Of a stretch of DNA of 17,256 nucleotides, positions 16,262 through 17,256 are shown piece after piece. Within the stretch, counting starts at the first letter, position 1. Each line of letters opens with the position of its first letter. The DNA is from Polyangiaceae bacterium (GTDB lineage: Bacteria > Myxococcota > Polyangia > Polyangiales > Polyangiaceae). The DNA is taken from the NCBI GenBank assembly GCA_025936205.1, contig JAICTU010000160.1, positions 1 through 17,256 on the forward strand, in the 5' to 3' direction. Made by a program: the position numbers and the translations under genes. The notes under the pieces were generated by a model, which had not been told where the DNA came from, ran no database searches, and saw only the letters and a list, made by a program, of their open reading frames with translations.

Positions 16262-17206
16262 GTGCGGCCACAAGAGCTGAGCCACGACGCCCGCGCCCGC
16301 GGGGTGCGCTTCGTGCTGTTGCTCACCCTCGGGCTGAACGTGCTCGTGGCCGCGCTCAAGCTCGTGTACGGCAGCCTGACGCACACGCTGTCGCTGCAGG
16401 CGGACGGCTACCATTCGCTGACCGACGGCACCAACAACGTGCTCGGCCTGCTCGGCATCTGGTGGGCGACGCGGCCGCCGGACTCCAAGCATCCCTACGG
16501 TCACGAGAAGATGGAGGTGCTGGCGGCGAGCGCGATCGGCGCCTCGCTGATCCTGGTCGCCTGGAACCTGGTGAGCGACGCCATCGGGCGCATTCGCCAC
16601 CCCGCCGAGCCGCCGCAGCTCGACACCGGCACCTGGGTCGTGATCCTGGTCACGCTCGCCATCAACGTTGGCGTGGCGCGCTACGAGGCGCACATGGCGC
16701 GCAAGCTCGATAGCACGTTTCTGGCGAGCGACGCCGCGCACACGCTGTCCGACGTGCTGGTCACGCTCGGCGTGCTGGCCACCGTGGTCCTGATCAAATT
16801 CGGCTACGCCTGGGTGGACCCGCTGGCGAGCTGCGTGATCGCGGTGTTCATCCTGGTCACCGGGCTTCAGGTGATCAGCCACAACATCGACTACCTGATG
16901 GACGCTGCGCTGGTGGACGAGGCGAAGATCCGTGACGTGGTCGGGCGCGTGCCGGGCATCGCCAGCGCCCACAAGGTGCGCACCCGCGGCACTCCCGGCA
17001 TGATCCGCATCGACCTGCACATCCAGATCGCGCCGCACCTCAATGTGCGGCACGCGCACGAGGTGACCCACTGGGCGATCGATGCTCTGAAGCGCGAGCT
17101 GAACGGCGTGCGCGACGTGGTGGTGCACACCGAGCCGGCTGCCGACGATGCCGCCTACCCGGAGCTGCCACCGCGCATGCGCAGTGTTCCAGGGCCGCCT
17201 TCCTAG
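16262..17206 (+). CDS. Cation diffusion facilitator (Zn2+-type efflux)
   Basis: This 314-residue CDF transporter has six predicted membrane helices and a cytoplasmic C-terminal domain (about 215-295). The metal site is readable: TM2 DGYHSLTDG with His51 and Asp55, and TM5 SDAAHTLSD with His160 and Asp164. The H-D/H-D arrangement is linked to zinc preference in this family. HPYGHEKME (77-85) is a family landmark. The C-terminal domain has SAHKVRTRGTPGMIRIDLHI and HAHEVTHWAID, with His residues that could bind regulatory metal. It should export Zn2+ or similar ions by proton antiport. The start is a GTG with GAGGGG (16253-16258) as ribosome binding site, overlapping the stop of the receiver gene, so the two are probably co-transcribed. 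The stop TAG shares CTAG with the opposite-strand gene. Confidence 0.93.
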   Translation: MRPQELSHDARARGVRFVLLLTLGLNVLVAALKLVYGSLTHTLSLQADGYHSLTDGTNNVLGLLGIWWATRPPDSKHPYGHEKMEVLAASAIGASLILVAWNLVSDAIGRIRHPAEPPQLDTGTWVVILVTLAINVGVARYEAHMARKLDSTFLASDAAHTLSDVLVTLGVLATVVLIKFGYAWVDPLASCVIAVFILVTGLQVISHNIDYLMDAALVDEAKIRDVVGRVPGIASAHKVRTRGTPGMIRIDLHIQIAPHLNVRHAHEVTHWAIDALKRELNGVRDVVVHTEPAADDAAYPELPPRMRSVPGPPS

Positions 17207-17256
17207 GAGATCCGCAGCACGGCGGCGCCCTGAAAGCGCCCGGCGCGCAAGTCACC
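17203..17256 (-). CDS. Partial gene: C-terminus resembling a medium-chain dehydrogenase/quinone oxidoreductase
   Basis: The last 17 codons of a minus-strand gene enter from the right edge and end in TAG at 17203-17205: GDLRAGRFQGAAVLRIS. The pattern RAG-[RK]-xxGxAVLRI is the usual C-terminal end of zinc-type alcohol dehydrogenases and related quinone oxidoreductases. With so little sequence, the family call is tentative. The gene is convergent with the CDF gene and their stop codons overlap in the palindrome CTAG. Confidence 0.5.
   Translation of the reverse strand, partial: GDLRAGRFQGAAVLRIS

Overview
The window is very GC-rich and gene-dense. It carries chromosome-type genes together with several lipoproteins of unknown function. 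The composition, a myxobacterial-style HNH endonuclease (N-terminal helical domain, proline-rich linker, C-terminal HNH), a DUF6438-like lipoprotein and an Rcp1-type receiver suggest a Myxococcota (deltaproteobacterial-lineage) chromosome. That assignment is inference from gene style; there is no rRNA or other direct marker. I saw no tRNA, rRNA, CRISPR array or insertion sequence.

Layout. 1-970: two minus-strand genes, a proline/alanine-rich lipoprotein cut by the left edge and a small DUF6438-like lipoprotein. 1300-2391: a plus-strand HNH endonuclease, with an identical 18-nt palindromic sequence on each side. 2740-3549: a minus-strand lipoprotein. 3786-3980: a coding-looking C-terminal remnant without a start codon. 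3970-12269: a complete Kdp potassium system in two divergent blocks. kdpD-kdpE lie on the minus strand, and a 33-aa membrane ORF followed by kdpF-kdpA-kdpB-kdpC lies on the plus strand. The 169-bp divergent intergenic region holds a perfect 12-nt palindrome and a 32-bp-spaced direct repeat that resembles a KdpE box. 12351-13590: a small two-helix membrane protein, a frameshifted Uma2-family nuclease and a small predicted secreted protein. 13743-17206: four co-directional genes, hflK, hflC, a single-domain response regulator and a zinc-type cation diffusion facilitator. 17203-17256: the last 17 codons of a convergent gene resembling a medium-chain dehydrogenase.

How the genes work together. 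KdpD (sensor kinase) and KdpE (OmpR-type regulator) should sense K+ limitation or turgor stress and activate the divergent kdpFABC promoter, producing the high-affinity K+ pump. KdpA is the channel-like subunit, KdpB the P-type ATPase, and KdpC and KdpF are accessory subunits. HflK and HflC form the membrane complex that modulates FtsH proteolysis. The receiver and the CDF transporter are 7 nt apart and probably co-transcribed.

No large undescribed system is evident. The items most worth checking are the repeat pair in the kdp regulatory region, the unannotated-size ORF before kdpF, the gene remnant downstream of kdpE, the Uma2 frameshift, and the palindrome pair flanking the HNH gene.
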